DNA from: Gammaproteobacteria bacterium
GTDB lineage: Bacteria; Pseudomonadota; Gammaproteobacteria; SZUA-152
Reading direction: 5' to 3'
DNA: 7,968 nt
NCBI GenBank assembly: GCA_003229995.1
Contig: QIGJ01000118.1
Span: forward strand, 1 to 7,968
The translations under genes and the position numbers were made by a program. The notes beneath the pieces were generated by a model. That model was not told where the DNA came from, searched no databases, and saw only the letters and a program-made list of their open reading frames with translations. Shown piece by piece: positions 6,950 through 7,968 of this stretch. Every line of letters begins with the position of its first letter. Positions within the stretch are counted from its first letter, which is position 1.

Positions 6950-7506
6950 GATAGTTCCTTCTACGGTTGAGAATGTGAGAATGAATGTGTTCACGATGCA
7001 CTGTACGTGGCACAGAGTCAATGTTTTTGCAATAAGTAATGTGGGGTATCAGGGTACGAAAAATCATGTTGCGGTACAATAGGGGTGTGTAATGGTGTTG
7101 GAATGATTGTCAGTCAGGGTTTTTTTTGTTCAGGAATTTTTGATCTATCAAGACGATACGAAAATACAAGCTAAAATGTTCCATCTTTATTAATAGCCAG
7201 TGTTTTTCAGATGGGGCACAAATTGCAGTTAAAGTTAATTAGTCGTCGCAAAATCCACGGGCACCCACGGCTGGTGTTTTTTTACTGTAATTTGTGATAT
7301 GCGGAGGGAGTTTATTCTTACTAAATTTGGTTAATGCAAGTGCTTGTTATGGTTGATCAATAACTTAGGAATGGGCGCGCAATATCCCAAACGCCACGAG
7401 TATAGTTGTTCTATTTCGAGCTTTTGTGATTGAAGAACGGGCGAAGACGGGATGTTAAACTGGGAATTTATTGCGTGTCCATTCCTTATTAGCGTTTCTT
7501 AAATGT
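6950..7506. other. Gene-free region of 557 bases between zwf and the response-regulator gene
   Basis: No protein-coding frame of plausible length, tRNA or rRNA is seen on either strand; the longest small frames are about 20-24 codons without good ribosome sites. The region is A/T-rich compared with its neighbours. It holds a T8 run at 7120-7127 without a convincing hairpin, and a short CACC/GGTG stem (7262-7265 with 7273-7276) followed directly by seven T residues on the + strand. It also holds the palindromes TTGAT-CT-ATCAA (7140-7151) and TTGATCAA (7353-7360), and an inverted CTGT/ACAG pair (7001-7004, 7012-7015) about 50 bases upstream of the regulator start. No promoter has good -35 and -10 boxes with correct spacing. 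It presumably contains the regulator's promoter and the end of the zwf transcript. Confidence 0.6.
6956..6961 (-). promoter_or_regulatory. Shine-Dalgarno site fixing the GTG start of the response regulator
   Basis: On the minus strand this reads GAAGGA. It lies 6 bases from the GTG at 6949 but 18 bases from the ATG at 6937, so it favours the GTG start. Confidence 0.6.
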
Positions 7507-7968
7507 TTATTCAGCATCAGGTTCCAGTGAATGCCGCCAAAACTGATCTTCACGCTCAAATAAACGACGTGTTTCCTGTGGCCCCCAGGTGCCTGCCGGA
7601 TAGGTAGGAATGTAATCACGTTCGGTGGCCCATACCCGTAACACAGGATCGACCACTTTCCAGGCACCATTCACTTCATCAAAGCGCAGGAACTGGCTTT
7701 GATCACCTTTGATGACATCGAGCAATAAGTCTTCGTAAGCATCATAGGATTCTTCATCTTCCGTGCGCAGGCTGGCATCCAGGCTAATGGTGCGTGTTTT
7801 CATGCTGGGCCCGGGTTCTTTCACCTGCATTTCGATGCGCAGGCATTCTTTGGGCTGAATGCCAATGATCACCCAGTCCGGTTTCATTTGCTCAACAGGT
7901 GTGTTGCGAAACAAATGTTGCGGGGGTTGTTTGAAACGAATGCTAATGGCCGACTTGGTTTCTGCCAT
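7507..7968 (-). CDS. zwf: glucose-6-phosphate 1-dehydrogenase, C-terminal part (partial, runs off the right edge)
   Basis: Zwf oxidises glucose 6-phosphate to 6-phosphogluconolactone with NAD(P)+, opening the oxidative pentose-phosphate and Entner-Doudoroff routes. The visible 154 codons, including the stop, cover only the C-terminal part of a protein usually about 490 residues long. Family signatures are IRFKQPPQHLF, GIQPKECLRIEMQVKEPG, DAYEDLLLDVIKGDQSQF, WKVVDPVL, and the terminal YPAGTWGP...LFEREDQFWR. The N-terminal Rossmann domain and active-site residues lie outside the window. The ATG at the very edge (7966-7968) is an internal methionine, not the start, because the conserved C-terminal domain is already under way. 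No pgl gene follows on the same strand, so zwf is probably the last gene of its transcript. No clear terminator is visible after the stop. Confidence 0.95.
   Translation of the reverse strand: MAETKSAISIRFKQPPQHLFRNTPVEQMKPDWVIIGIQPKECLRIEMQVKEPGPSMKTRTISLDASLRTEDEESYDAYEDLLLDVIKGDQSQFLRFDEVNGAWKVVDPVLRVWATERDYIPTYPAGTWGPQETRRLFEREDQFWRHSLEPDAE

Noticed and set aside
6974..6994. CRP-like site (TGTGA and TTCAC)
   Set aside because: The half-sites are separated by 11 or more bases, not the 6 of the CRP consensus.
6950..7021. 24-codon N-terminal extension of the response regulator, starting at ATG 7021
   Set aside because: There is no ribosome site before that ATG, the residues are unlike any receiver-domain lead-in, and a good AAGGA site fixes the GTG at 6949 instead.
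7007..7031. Sigma-54-like promoter on the + strand (TGGCAC followed by TTGC)
   Set aside because: The GG and GC elements are 18 bases apart instead of the required 10, and no + strand gene lies downstream.
7120..7127. T8 run as an intrinsic terminator
   Set aside because: The preceding bases do not form a stable GC-rich stem; at most three pairs can be drawn.
7140..7151. Canonical FNR/ANR box
   Set aside because: The half-sites TTGAT and ATCAA are perfect, but the spacer is 2 bases instead of 4, so it cannot be called an FNR site; it is kept only as a palindrome.
7432..7451. Imperfect direct repeat GAAGAACGGG / GAAGACGGG downstream of zwf
   Set aside because: It consists of two short, imperfect copies only, with no further units and no associated structure; chance is a sufficient explanation.
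7455..7670. 71-codon minus-strand frame overlapping the end of zwf
   Set aside because: It overlaps the well-conserved zwf C-terminus in a different frame and has no recognisable domain.
1..7968. Mobile element, CRISPR array, defence system or RNA gene
   Set aside because: No transposase or integrase motifs, regularly spaced repeats, tRNA cloverleaf or rRNA segments were seen on either strand.

Overview
This window looks like chromosomal housekeeping DNA from a gammaproteobacterium. The evidence is the gene order ispG-hisS-yfgM-bamB-der on the + strand, which is the classic gammaproteobacterial arrangement (as in Escherichia coli), together with protein sequences that follow the E. coli versions closely. 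An outer-membrane assembly lipoprotein (BamB) and the SecYEG accessory protein YfgM also point to a Gram-negative host. I cannot name a genus.

Layout. Positions 3-113 hold the last 36 codons of an unidentified + strand gene that enters from the left. A 109-base gap with a small A/T hairpin leads into ispG (223-1371). Next come hisS (1392-2672), yfgM (GTG start, 2714-3364), bamB (best start 3379, end 4638) and der (4718-6112). Spacing is tight from ispG to bamB: 20 bases, then 41, then effectively continuous. A 79-base gap carrying a nested palindrome separates bamB from der. After der, a long interrupted stem-loop with T-rich tracts on both sides (6123-6200) looks like a bidirectional terminator. 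It is shared with a minus-strand FixJ-type response regulator (6233-6949). A gene-free stretch of 557 bases follows (6950-7506). The window closes with the C-terminal third of a minus-strand glucose-6-phosphate dehydrogenase gene, zwf, which runs off the right edge.

How the genes fit together. The + strand cluster mixes isoprenoid precursor synthesis (IspG), translation (HisRS and the ribosome-assembly GTPase Der) and envelope biogenesis (YfgM at the Sec translocon, BamB in the BAM complex). It is probably one growth-linked operon, though no promoter in it can be supported by eye. The minus strand carries an unrelated regulator and a pentose-phosphate/Entner-Doudoroff entry enzyme.

Novelty. 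I see no mobile element, CRISPR array, defence gene or unfamiliar multigene system. The points worth a second look are small: the unrecognised tail where rodZ is usually expected, the A/T hairpin between the ispG Shine-Dalgarno and its start, the MITE/REP-like palindrome between bamB and der, the G8 tract in yfgM, the bidirectional terminator with adjacent palindromes, and the long empty leader of an apparently kinase-less response regulator.
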